From Bin5 sp965242905 (GTDB lineage Bacteria > Chloroflexota > Anaerolineae > Caldilineales > Caldilineaceae), in NCBI GenBank assembly GCA_965242905.1, contig CBDETM010000002.1, positions 3,720,001 to 3,784,000 on the forward strand: a stretch of 64,000 nucleotides of DNA, in the 5' to 3' direction. The notes under the pieces are model-generated. The model saw nothing but the letters and a program-made list of their open reading frames with translations. It had not been told where the DNA came from and made no database searches. Below, piece after piece: positions 41,261 to 49,489 of this stretch. Both the position numbers and the translations under genes were made by a program. Position 1 is the stretch's first letter. Each line of letters starts with the position of its first letter.

Positions 41261-42454
41261 ATGCGCCTTCCTCAACAGATGAATGACGCGCTGCTTGACC
41301 AAGTTTCCCGGACCGTTGACCGCCAGCGGCTGCTAGAAACTGCTATTGCTCTGATTAAGGTTCCCAGCCCCACTCGCAGCGCGGGCGCAGCCGCAAATCG
41401 GTTGGAAGAGATTCTGACCGCTGACGGCTTTCCCATTCAGCGGCATGCTGCAGACTGGCCCGAAGCTCCAATTGTATTGGCGGTGCTCGACAGTGGCCGA
41501 CCGGGACCCACCCTGCAGTTCGACGGGCACCTTGACACCGTTCATCTGCCCTTCGTGCCGCCGCGCGTAGAGGATGACACGCTTTACGGCTCCAGTTCGG
41601 CCGATATGAAGGGTGGCATTGCGGCGGCTCTGGAGGCGCTGCGCGTATTGCGTACGCTCGACGCCCTGCCCGCGGGCAGGGTACTGTTGACGGCCCATGA
41701 CCACCACGAGGGGCCGTGGGGCGACGGTCGGCAGGTTCGGGCCATGATCCGCGAGGGTCTTGTCGGCGATGGCGTCCTTCTGCCGGAGTACCTGGCCGAA
41801 CCTCTACCGTTAGCTGGCAGGGGTGTGGCCATCTTCGAGGCGACTGTTCGGCGCGAAGGCGCGCCCGTGCATGAGGTTTTGCGCCCGCCCGGAACGCCAG
41901 ACGTTCTGGTCGCGGGGGCCCAGCTGGTTCACCAGCTGCATACGTGGAACGAGAGACTGGCGAAGAATAGTCACCCTCTGGCGGGCTGCGATTCCGCCTT
42001 CGTAGGCATGCTGCAGTCGGGGGAAATATATAACCAGTCGCCCACGGAATGTATCGTGCAGGGAACTCGGCGCTGGGTGCCCCCCACCGGCGGTGCAGCC
42101 ATCGAATCAGAGTTCTCCCAGCTGCTCACCGAGTTCTCAGCGGCAACGGGTACGGAGGTGGCCCTCGAATTCACCGTACAGGGCAGCGCTTACCAGATTG
42201 ATCCTGACAACCCGCTTGTGACCGCATTTCAAAGGGCCCATTCCGCTTTGACCGGCTCGCCGCTCCCAATGGGGGCTAAGCCCTTCGTAGACGACGGCAA
42301 TACCTTTGTCTTGGAAGCTGGCATCCCCGCATTAACTCACGGGCCGGCTGCGACCGGCGCCCATACTCTTAATGAGGCCGTTCCGGTGGAGGAATTAGTC
42401 AGGGTGGCCAAGCTGTACGCGCTTACGGCTGTCGAGTTTTGTGGCGGGCCATAG
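41261..42454 (+). CDS. M20-family metallopeptidase/deacylase (ArgE/DapE type)
   Basis: A 397-residue di-zinc hydrolase. The metal and catalytic motif FDGHLDTVHLP lies near residue 87 and SSADMKGGIAAALEAL near 110; the acid region reads TAHDHHEGPWGDG near 146, and the final ligand region HGPAATGAHTLNEAVP near 365. The family cleaves N-acyl amino acids, succinyl-diaminopimelate or dipeptides; which one is unclear. AAGAGG precedes the ATG. It follows the DUF1232-like gene by 6 nt. The acid motif with DHHEG, rather than TxDEExG, is a variant. Confidence 0.87.
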   Translation: MRLPQQMNDALLDQVSRTVDRQRLLETAIALIKVPSPTRSAGAAANRLEEILTADGFPIQRHAADWPEAPIVLAVLDSGRPGPTLQFDGHLDTVHLPFVPPRVEDDTLYGSSSADMKGGIAAALEALRVLRTLDALPAGRVLLTAHDHHEGPWGDGRQVRAMIREGLVGDGVLLPEYLAEPLPLAGRGVAIFEATVRREGAPVHEVLRPPGTPDVLVAGAQLVHQLHTWNERLAKNSHPLAGCDSAFVGMLQSGEIYNQSPTECIVQGTRRWVPPTGGAAIESEFSQLLTEFSAATGTEVALEFTVQGSAYQIDPDNPLVTAFQRAHSALTGSPLPMGAKPFVDDGNTFVLEAGIPALTHGPAATGAHTLNEAVPVEELVRVAKLYALTAVEFCGGP

Positions 42455-42483
42455 CCGCAACCTTCCGGAGAAGAGCCGCCACG

Positions 42484-43386
42484 TCACCCTTCACCGGCGG
42501 TCGGCGTCCCCTCAAGTTCACTGCGCCGCGGGATCGATATAGCCGCACCTGGCCTGGTGACGCAGAGCGCCGCTGCCTGTGATGCCATGGCGAGAGATTG
42601 CGTAACCGATTCACCAGCCACAAGCCCGGCCAGAAAATAGCCGATGAAGGTGTCGCCTGCAGCCGTCGTGTCCACGGCGTCGACCGCTACCGCCGGCGTC
42701 CTGATGCACTCCCCGCCGCGAGCATAGAGCGAACCGTCTCCCCCCAAAGTGAGCAGAATCGCGGCAAGGGGAAAGCGAGTTTGCAGCGCCTCCACTATCC
42801 TTTCAGGTGAAGCGTCCTCAGTTTCCGCCAGCGCCGCACCCTCTGTCTGATTGACCACGAAAACAGAAACTCCTTTGAGCGGGTAACTCAGCACTTCCGG
42901 CGTCATCGGCGCGGGATTGAATGCGACGTTTAGTCCTCGATAGAATGCTTCGCGCAGGATTGCCGGCAGGGAGCTGATTTCGTTCTGAAGAAGAAGCCAG
43001 TCGCCCTCACCGACATGCGAGAGAACGTAGTTAGCATCGTCTGAGGTTACCGTGAGGTTGGCTCCCCCATAAAGAAGTATCGCGTTTTCGCCTTCAGGAT
43101 CCACCTGAATAATGGCGTGACCCGTGGGCTGGTTATCGATACCGACGTGCGTTACGTCGACGCCTTCCGCGGCGATGGCATCCCGCAGCCAGAGTCCATC
43201 GGGGCCAATTCGGCCTGCGTGCAAAACGTTTGCGCCCGCGCGCGCCAGGGCGACCGACTGATTCGCCCCCTTTCCGCCTTGAAAGCGGCGATATTCCGTG
43301 CTGGGCAGCGTCTCTCCCGGGCGGACAAGATGCTCGACCTGATATACGTGGTCTATGTTGAGCGAGCCAAAAACGAGAATGGACAT
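42484..43386 (-). CDS. rbsK: Ribokinase (PfkB-family sugar kinase)
   Basis: A 300-residue kinase that phosphorylates ribose or a related sugar. Start ATG 43386 is chosen because it begins the family text SILVFGSLNIDHVYQVEHL; the open frame extends further but not sensibly. GGKGANQSVALARAG near residue 40, ARINRDNPD-like strands, and the C-terminal PfkB signature DTTAAGDTFIGYF near 245 with the catalytic Asp are present. Other PfkB substrates cannot be excluded. It lies between an M20 peptidase and the divergent adenine deaminase, which suggests nucleoside salvage. Confidence 0.87.
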   Translation of the reverse strand: MSILVFGSLNIDHVYQVEHLVRPGETLPSTEYRRFQGGKGANQSVALARAGANVLHAGRIGPDGLWLRDAIAAEGVDVTHVGIDNQPTGHAIIQVDPEGENAILLYGGANLTVTSDDANYVLSHVGEGDWLLLQNEISSLPAILREAFYRGLNVAFNPAPMTPEVLSYPLKGVSVFVVNQTEGAALAETEDASPERIVEALQTRFPLAAILLTLGGDGSLYARGGECIRTPAVAVDAVDTTAAGDTFIGYFLAGLVAGESVTQSLAMASQAAALCVTRPGAAISIPRRSELEGTPTAGEG

Positions 43387-43475
43387 GGTTAAATTGGCTG
43401 GATCGAATGGATTATCCAGGCGATTGTAACATTGTGAACCCGGGAGCCAAAAGAGACTACTATCCCCGTCTACTG

Positions 43476-43484
43476 TGCTATAAT
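43476..43484 (+). promoter_or_regulatory. Extended -10 promoter upstream of adenine deaminase
   Basis: TGCTATAAT: a perfect TATAAT (43479-43484) with the TGn extension. No -35 box is seen at 17 bp. The predicted leader (about 43491-43564) contains a possible stem, CTGCGG with CCGCAG, enclosing a smaller GGGTTA/TAATCC hairpin. Confidence 0.6.
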
Positions 43485-43564
43485 GCCCGCTAACCTGCGG
43501 ATCAGGGTTATCGCGATTAATCCGTACTTGCTCCCCGCAGATCGGTACATTGAAGGAGCAGTCC

Positions 43565-45286
43565 TTGCAAAACATTGAGTTACTTGCAGTCGCCCGCGGC
43601 GACAAGCCTGCCGACCGCGTGCTGCGCAATGGGCGCGTAGTCAACGTCCTGTCAGGGGATATCGAAGAGGCCGATATAGCCCTATACGGCGAGCAGATAG
43701 CCGGCGTCGGCGCGGGCTATGCGGGCAAGGAAGAGGTGGATCTGCAGGGCGCCTTCGTGGCGCCGGGTCTGATCGACGCACACGTCCACATCGAGAGCAG
43801 CTTGTGTCTGCCTGCCCAATTTGCCGCCGCAGTCGTGCCGCGCGGCGTGACGACGGTCGCGGCCGATCCCCACGAAATCGCGAATGTGGCTGGTGTGGAC
43901 GGCGTCCGGTTTATGGCCGAGTGCAGCAAAGGTCTCCCCTTACAGGTAGTGCTGATGGCCCCCTCTGCAGTGCCCGCCACCCACATGGAAACGAGCGGCG
44001 CCGTGCTTTCTGCCAAGGACCTGGCCGGGTTGCTGGAAGAGGGGACGGTCCACGGGCTGGCCGAACTGATGAACTTCCCCGGCACCATTCAGGGCGACCC
44101 CGAAGTGCTGGCCAAGATCGCAGTATTCAGCGGACGGCCTCGGGACGGCCACGCTCCTGCACTAGACGGACAACCGCTCAATGCCTACGCCGCCGCCGGA
44201 CCGGGCAGCGATCATGAATGCGCGACCGTCGAGGAGGCTTCCGAGAAGCTGGCGCGGGGATTCTATATTCTGATTCGTGAGGCGACCAACGCCCGGAATC
44301 TGCACACTCTGTTGCCGCTGATCAATGAGCGCAATAGCCGCCGTATCTGTTTCTGCACCGACGACCGCATGCCAGGCGACCTGATTGAGCAGGGGGGCAT
44401 CGATTATATCTTGCGTGAGGCCATAGCCTTTGGGATCGAACCGGTTACCGCCTTCCGCATTGCTACTCTCAACAGCGCTGAATGGTTCGGCCTGCATGAC
44501 CGCGGGGCCATAGCGCCTGGACGTCGGGCCGACCTGATGACATTTGACGACCTGAGTGCTCCCTTCGCCACGAGCGTCTATGCTGGCGGCCGGCTGTGGG
44601 CTAAGGACGGTAGCCTTTTGCGCGAGAGAAGCCTTACGCAGGCCTCCGTTCCCGCGGCGGTCTCATCCTCTGTCAGGGTTGCCTGGGATGCCTTCGATTT
44701 ACGCATCCCCGCTACCGGTACGCGCGTGCGAGTAATCGGTTCGCTGCAGGATCAGGTTCTGACGGAAGAACGACTCCTTGCCCCCCTAATCGAAGACGGG
44801 CAGGCTGTGGCTGACCCGGCGCGAGACATTCTGAAGATGGCTGTGGTCGACAGGCACACAGCCAGCGGTGCGACAGGCTTGGGTTTCATCCAGGGGTTCG
44901 GTCTGCATCGCGGGGCCATCGCCGGCACTGTCGCCCACGACCATCACAATCTGGTTGTCATCGGAGCAGATGATGATTCGATGACAACCGCAGCCAGAAT
45001 CGTAGCAGAGATGGGAGGGGGCCTGGCGGTCGCCGAAGGTCGGCAAGCGCTGGAGACACTGCCGCTCCCGGTTGCAGGACTGATGAGCGACCGACCTCTT
45101 GGCGAAGTTCGCATTCGATACGATTCTCTGCTCGACGCAGCTCATGAATTGGGCTCTTCAATTCGCGACCCGTTCATGGCGATGAGTTTCATGGCCCTCG
45201 AAGTGATCCCAAAATTGAAACTGACAGACCAGGGACTTGTCGACGTCGAGGCCTTCAGCTTCGTCAACCTTTTCGTTGAAGAGTAA
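43565..45286 (+). CDS. ade: Adenine deaminase
   Basis: A 573-residue metal-dependent enzyme that converts adenine to hypoxanthine and ammonia. Start TTG 43565 is chosen because AAGGAG lies 6 nt upstream; a TTG at 43550 is in frame but overlaps that element. Landmarks: ADRVLRNGRVVNVLSGD, APGLIDAHVHIESS (metal His pair), GVTTVAADPHEIANV, FCTDDRMPGDLIEQGG near residue 275 and AGTVAHDHHNLVVIG with ADDDSMTTAARIVAEMGGG near 455. Length and motif order match bacterial Ade. With ribokinase on the other strand, it suggests purine salvage. Confidence 0.95.
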   Translation: MQNIELLAVARGDKPADRVLRNGRVVNVLSGDIEEADIALYGEQIAGVGAGYAGKEEVDLQGAFVAPGLIDAHVHIESSLCLPAQFAAAVVPRGVTTVAADPHEIANVAGVDGVRFMAECSKGLPLQVVLMAPSAVPATHMETSGAVLSAKDLAGLLEEGTVHGLAELMNFPGTIQGDPEVLAKIAVFSGRPRDGHAPALDGQPLNAYAAAGPGSDHECATVEEASEKLARGFYILIREATNARNLHTLLPLINERNSRRICFCTDDRMPGDLIEQGGIDYILREAIAFGIEPVTAFRIATLNSAEWFGLHDRGAIAPGRRADLMTFDDLSAPFATSVYAGGRLWAKDGSLLRERSLTQASVPAAVSSSVRVAWDAFDLRIPATGTRVRVIGSLQDQVLTEERLLAPLIEDGQAVADPARDILKMAVVDRHTASGATGLGFIQGFGLHRGAIAGTVAHDHHNLVVIGADDDSMTTAARIVAEMGGGLAVAEGRQALETLPLPVAGLMSDRPLGEVRIRYDSLLDAAHELGSSIRDPFMAMSFMALEVIPKLKLTDQGLVDVEAFSFVNLFVEE

Positions 45287-45365
45287 GGAAATCATACCAG
45301 GGCGACTCCACCATTTTCAGGAGCCGCTCTCTAACCCGGCATACGATTCCAATGAGGCAGAGTAA

Positions 45366-46559
45366 ATGTTCGAAACGATCAGTCCCGCCCCGGAAGACTC
45401 CATTCTTGGGCTGACCGAAGCATTCAAGAAAGACCCGAATCCAAATAAGGTCAACCTCGGTGTAGGCGTATACAAAGATGGCGGCGGTCAGACGCCTGTG
45501 CTTTCGACGGTGAAGGAGGCCGAGGAACGCCTGCTGCGGTCGGAAGCGACCAAGAGCTATTTGCCGATAGATGGTCTGGCGGCATACGCGACGCTCAGCC
45601 AGGAGATCGTCTTCGGCAGCGAGCACGACATTCTAGGCGCAGGACGCGCGGCCACGGTGCAGACGCCCGGGGGTACCGGCGCACTGCGCGTCGCCGCCGA
45701 CTTTGTGCGGCGCATTTTCCCACAGGCGACGGTATGGCTGAGTGATCCGACCTGGCCGAATCATCCCAATGTGTTCGGTTCGGCGGCACTGCAGGTACAG
45801 TCCTATCCCTACTTTGAGGCCGAAAGCAACGGCGTCGCCTTTGACCGAATGATGGCCGCGCTAGAGACGATTCCCAAGGGGGATGTGTTGCTGCTGCATG
45901 GCTGTTGCCACAATCCCACGGGCGCCGATCTCTCTTCGCAACAGTGGCAGGAGGTGGCTGCCCTTTGCGCAGAGCGGGGCATTCTGCCGCTGCTGGACTT
46001 CGCTTACCAGGGTTTCGGCGACGGGCTGGATGAGGACGCATCCGGGGTCAGGATCGTAGCCGACCACTGCCGCGAGTTCCTGGTCGCCACCTCCTATTCC
46101 AAGAACTTCGGACTGTACAATGAGCGCGTTGGCGCGTTGACCCTTGTCGCCGACAGCGTAGAGGCAGCGGAAGCCGCCAACAGCCACATGAAGATCTGTG
46201 TGCGCACAAACTATTCCAATCCCCCCGCCCACGGCGGCCAGATCGTGGCGGAGGTTCTCGGAGATCCTGAGCTGCGGCAGCGCTGGGAGGTAGAGTTGGC
46301 GGAGATGCGCGACCGCATCAACGACATGCGCCACCTGTTTGTCGAGACGCTGGACGAGCAGAGCGCGGGACGTGACTTTTCGTTCATTGCACGGCAGAGG
46401 GGTATGTTCAGCTACAGCGGCCTGACGCCGGAGCAGGTGCAGGCCTTGCGCCACCGCCATTCTGTCTACGTCGTCGGCTCCGGGCGCATCAACGTTGCCG
46501 GGATGACAGAGGCCAACATGGATTATCTCTGCGAGGCGATAGCAGACGTCCTTAAGTGA
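45366..46559 (+). CDS. Aromatic/aspartate aminotransferase, AspC/TyrB type
   Basis: A 397-residue PLP enzyme of the class I alpha subgroup shared by E. coli AspC/TyrB. It starts MFETISPAPEDSILGLTEAF and KVNLGVGVYKD, with TPGGTGALRVAADFVRR and LHGCCHNPTGADLSSQQW in the middle, and SYSKNFGLYNERVGAL containing the PLP lysine. RQRGMFSYSGLTPEQVQ near 337 and RINVAGMTEANMDYL at the end complete the set. It exchanges amino groups between Asp or aromatic amino acids and 2-oxoglutarate. GAGGCAGAG precedes the ATG. Confidence 0.93.
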   Translation: MFETISPAPEDSILGLTEAFKKDPNPNKVNLGVGVYKDGGGQTPVLSTVKEAEERLLRSEATKSYLPIDGLAAYATLSQEIVFGSEHDILGAGRAATVQTPGGTGALRVAADFVRRIFPQATVWLSDPTWPNHPNVFGSAALQVQSYPYFEAESNGVAFDRMMAALETIPKGDVLLLHGCCHNPTGADLSSQQWQEVAALCAERGILPLLDFAYQGFGDGLDEDASGVRIVADHCREFLVATSYSKNFGLYNERVGALTLVADSVEAAEAANSHMKICVRTNYSNPPAHGGQIVAEVLGDPELRQRWEVELAEMRDRINDMRHLFVETLDEQSAGRDFSFIARQRGMFSYSGLTPEQVQALRHRHSVYVVGSGRINVAGMTEANMDYLCEAIADVLK

Positions 46560-46573
46560 CCCCGGGAAATTGG

Positions 46574-46942
46574 CTACGGGAAAAAGGGGAGAAATCTGAT
46601 AATGTTCTCATATTCACGCGGTTCGGATGCTTTCCAGACAAGATGGAGTTCGGTTACAGTTTGACCAGTGCTCATCTTGGCATTGAGCACGAAAACCGCT
46701 GGCGCTATCCGACCCTCTGCAACGAATTCGCGCAGATGTTCGAACATTGAGTTCCGGTTGTTTGTAATCAGCGTGTATTCATTGCGGGCACACCAGTCCA
46801 GTATCGCAGGATCGGACGCACCGTTCTTGGGGACACCGGGATCGCCGACGCGCCACACTGTCATTTCTGGCTCCGTCCTATGAAGCGCGTCACGCAATAT
46901 GGGGTTTACGTTTTCATCCAGCAGGAAGCGAAACTGATTCAA
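46574..46942 (-). CDS. DUF5615 PIN-like toxin
   Basis: A 122-residue protein with DUF5615 (PIN-like) features: FLLDENVNPILRDAL with the acid pair at the N-terminus, SDPAILDWCARNEYTLITNN near residue 45 and HLVWKASEPREYENIIRFLPFF at the end. Family members are putative ribonuclease toxins. The gene overlaps the DUF433 gene by 4 nt, which is the standard arrangement for this pair. The acidic residues expected for metal binding (D9, E10, D44, D49) are present. Confidence 0.85.
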   Translation of the reverse strand: MNQFRFLLDENVNPILRDALHRTEPEMTVWRVGDPGVPKNGASDPAILDWCARNEYTLITNNRNSMFEHLREFVAEGRIAPAVFVLNAKMSTGQTVTELHLVWKASEPREYENIIRFLPFFP

Positions 46943-47259
46943 GGAGAGTCACGTTGTGCGGCAAGCCGGCGAAGCCGCAAGATAACTGGCGGCAAGTTTT
47001 TTTCCTGCTCGCGCCGCATTCTCTCTCCGTGCTCTAGCCAGTCCACGATATAGGCTTCAACTTTATCTCGATTGTGCAAATAGTAGAGAATTGTGGCGTA
47101 AACCTGTTCCAGGTTAATCGATGGATACGTGTCCGCAATCTGCTCCGCCGTCTGGGAGCGATAGATGTAGTCGTAGAGGACGGTCTCTATCCCAACGCGC
47201 GTGCCGGCGATGCGGATGTCGTCATCACTCAGAAAATTGAAATACTGTTCGATTTCCAT
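46939..47259 (-). CDS. DUF433 antitoxin-like protein
   Basis: A 106-residue protein. The DUF433 core (DDDIRIAGTRVGIETVLYDY, then TAEQIADTYPSINLEQVYATI) forms a winged helix that probably binds DNA and represses the pair. The start at 47259 is set by AAAGGAG about 7 nt upstream; the frame extends to 47361. Its end overlaps the DUF5615 toxin gene by 4 nt (ATGA), so translation is coupled. The C-terminal helix (WLEHGERMRREQEKNLPP) may neutralise the toxin. Confidence 0.85.
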   Translation of the reverse strand: MEIEQYFNFLSDDDIRIAGTRVGIETVLYDYIYRSQTAEQIADTYPSINLEQVYATILYYLHNRDKVEAYIVDWLEHGERMRREQEKNLPPVILRLRRLAAQRDSP

Positions 47260-47315
47260 GTCGAACTCCTTTCCATATCCAGCGCAAGTATACCACACCA
47301 GGCAGGTGAATCCTG

Positions 47316-48485
47316 ATGAAACCCCTTTCGCAGCTTGTGGAGTCCGTGCCCGGAAGCCCAACTACAATGATGATGCAGAAAGGTCGCGAACTGGCCGCGC
47401 AAGGGCTGGACGTGATCAATCTGGCCGGGGGCGAGCCTGATGCCGACACGCCCAAGCATATCCAGCAGGCGGCTTTTGACGCCATCGCGGCCGGCGATAC
47501 TCATTATCCGCCCTCCTTCGGCAAGCCGGAGTTGCTGGATGCAATCTGCGCCAAGCTGGAGCGGGAGAACAATGTGCGGGCTGTACCCGACCAGCTGATG
47601 GTAACGCCGGGGGGCAAATGGGCGATCTACACGACCTTGGCATCGACCCTCAATGAGGGAGACGAAGTCATGATCCTCGACCCGGCCTGGGTGAGCTATG
47701 CGCCTATGGTGCAGCTGAACGGGGGCGTGCCCGTTCACGTTTCCTTGCCGGCCGCCGACAACTTTCGCGTGGATGCCTCACAGCTGGAGGAGCATGTCAG
47801 CGACAGGACCAAGCTGATCATGATCTGTTCACCCAGCAACCCGACGGGGAGGGTGCTGACACAGGAGGAACTCGACGACATCGCCGCCGTCGTGCAGCGG
47901 CACGATCTGTATGTGCTCAGCGACGAGATTTACGAGCATATCCTTTACGACGGAGCACGTCACCGCTCGATCGCGAGTATGCCCGGCATGGCGGAACGCA
48001 CTATCATTGTCAACGGGTTCAGTAAGAGCTACGCCATGACCGGCTGGCGCTTGGCCTGGCTGGCAGCTCCTTTACCTGTTGCCAAACTGGCTCGCGCCTA
48101 TCAGACGCAGACCGTAACATCCGCCGCCAGCTTCTCCATGGTCGCTGGAGCCGCCGCCCTCAACGGGCCGCAGGACTGCGTCCACGAGATGGTGGCCTCC
48201 TATACACAGCGGCGCAACTTCGTCCTGGACGCCCTCGAAGAGATCCCGGGCATCCGCAGCAGCCCCATTGAAGGAGCGTTTTACCTATTTGCCCAGTTTA
48301 CACAGACCGAGAAGAAGAGCCTCGAGATCTCTCAGATCCTGTTGGAGGACGGCCTGCTTGCAACCACGCCAGGAATCGCGTTTGGCGAAGCAGGTGAAGG
48401 CTACGTCCGATTCAGCTTCGCCACCGCGATGGAAGACCTGGAAAAGACCGTTGAGCGATTGGCCCGAATCGTGCCGGGTCTTTGA
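47316..48485 (+). CDS. Aminotransferase class I/II, aspartate type (AspB-like)
   Basis: A 389-residue PLP enzyme of the I-beta subgroup. Landmarks: INLAGGEPDADTPKHIQQAA, MVTPGGKWAIYTTLASTLN, CSPSNPTGRVLTQEEL, DEIYEHILYDG and FSKSYAMTGWRLAWL with the PLP lysine, then VRFSFATAMEDLEKTVERL at the end. It probably makes aspartate or a related amino acid. It overlaps the start region of the TauE-type exporter; the true start of that gene falls 8 nt after its stop. Confidence 0.9.
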   Translation: MKPLSQLVESVPGSPTTMMMQKGRELAAQGLDVINLAGGEPDADTPKHIQQAAFDAIAAGDTHYPPSFGKPELLDAICAKLERENNVRAVPDQLMVTPGGKWAIYTTLASTLNEGDEVMILDPAWVSYAPMVQLNGGVPVHVSLPAADNFRVDASQLEEHVSDRTKLIMICSPSNPTGRVLTQEELDDIAAVVQRHDLYVLSDEIYEHILYDGARHRSIASMPGMAERTIIVNGFSKSYAMTGWRLAWLAAPLPVAKLARAYQTQTVTSAASFSMVAGAAALNGPQDCVHEMVASYTQRRNFVLDALEEIPGIRSSPIEGAFYLFAQFTQTEKKSLEISQILLEDGLLATTPGIAFGEAGEGYVRFSFATAMEDLEKTVERLARIVPGL

Positions 48486-48493
48486 GGGCCGTT

Positions 48494-49339
48494 ATGGATA
48501 TTTCTCCTCTGCAGTACCTCCTGGCCATACTTGCCGGCGTCGTAGCCGGCATCATCAACACGCTGGCCGGCAGCGGCTCGGCTGTTACACTGCCGATGCT
48601 TGTATTCCTGGGACTTGATTCCGGCGCCGCCAACGCCACCAACCGGATCGGGGTCATCATTCAGAACGTGGTCGGCATCGCTACCTTCGCCCGCAGTGGG
48701 CGGATGCAACTGCGGGGAGGAGGCACTGAAGAGCAGCAGGCCGAAAACATATTGGACGCTGACTCCTTGCGTTTCGGCCTTTGGCTGAGTGCCGCCGGCA
48801 TGCCGGGCGCGCTGGTCGGCGCCTACGTCGCGACCCTTCTCGACAGAGATGCCATGAACCTGGCAATCGGCGGCATGTTGATCATCGTCCTGGTGACGAT
48901 CTTCTTCAATCCGACAAAATGGTTGCGAGAAAGATCGGAGGTACGGAAAGAGCGGCCCGACCTCTTAGTGCTGGTTCTATTCTTTGCCATCGGCATCTAC
49001 GGCGGCTTCATTCAGGCCGGGGTAGGTGTATTCCTGGTTACAGCGCTTGTTCTCGGCGTAGGCTATACAATAGTACATGCCAACGCGGTCAAGCTGATCT
49101 TTGTACTGGCTCTTAACATCGTCGCATTTGCCGTCTTCATCTTGTCGCCCCTGGAAATCGACTGGGGCATTGGCGCCTTGATGGCTGTGGGCCAGAGCAT
49201 CGGCGCGTGGGCCGCGGTGCGCTTTGCCGTGACTGTGAAGGACGCCAACCGCTGGGTCCGTTATCTGTTGATTGTTGTAGTCGTCTATTCGATTCTGCGA
49301 TTCTTCGGCCTGCTGGACCTGATTCTTGGCCTCATTTGA
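48494..49339 (+). CDS. TauE/SafE family sulfite/organosulfonate exporter
   Basis: A 281-residue membrane protein with eight or so hydrophobic segments and the TauE/SafE signature: AGVVAGIINTLAGSGSAVTL in the first repeat and GGFIQAGVGVFLVTALVLGVG in the second. The two glycine-rich half-repeats are characteristic. Start ATG 48494 has GAGGG 6 nt upstream; a TTG at 48482 in the same frame would overlap the preceding gene. Members move sulfite, sulfoacetate or similar anions; the actual cargo is unknown. Confidence 0.9.
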   Translation: MDISPLQYLLAILAGVVAGIINTLAGSGSAVTLPMLVFLGLDSGAANATNRIGVIIQNVVGIATFARSGRMQLRGGGTEEQQAENILDADSLRFGLWLSAAGMPGALVGAYVATLLDRDAMNLAIGGMLIIVLVTIFFNPTKWLRERSEVRKERPDLLVLVLFFAIGIYGGFIQAGVGVFLVTALVLGVGYTIVHANAVKLIFVLALNIVAFAVFILSPLEIDWGIGALMAVGQSIGAWAAVRFAVTVKDANRWVRYLLIVVVVYSILRFFGLLDLILGLI

Positions 49340-49489
49340 CAGCATTGGAACGGCAACACAAGAGGTATCATGGCCGGTCCGAGCGGCTTCATTGCTTCAA
49401 GAGGGATTTCACAACCCTTTGGCCCCGGAAACCTTTGCAACGCAGCGGCCAATTGACGATTTACAGCTGTGCGTGACAGGAGTGCCCCA

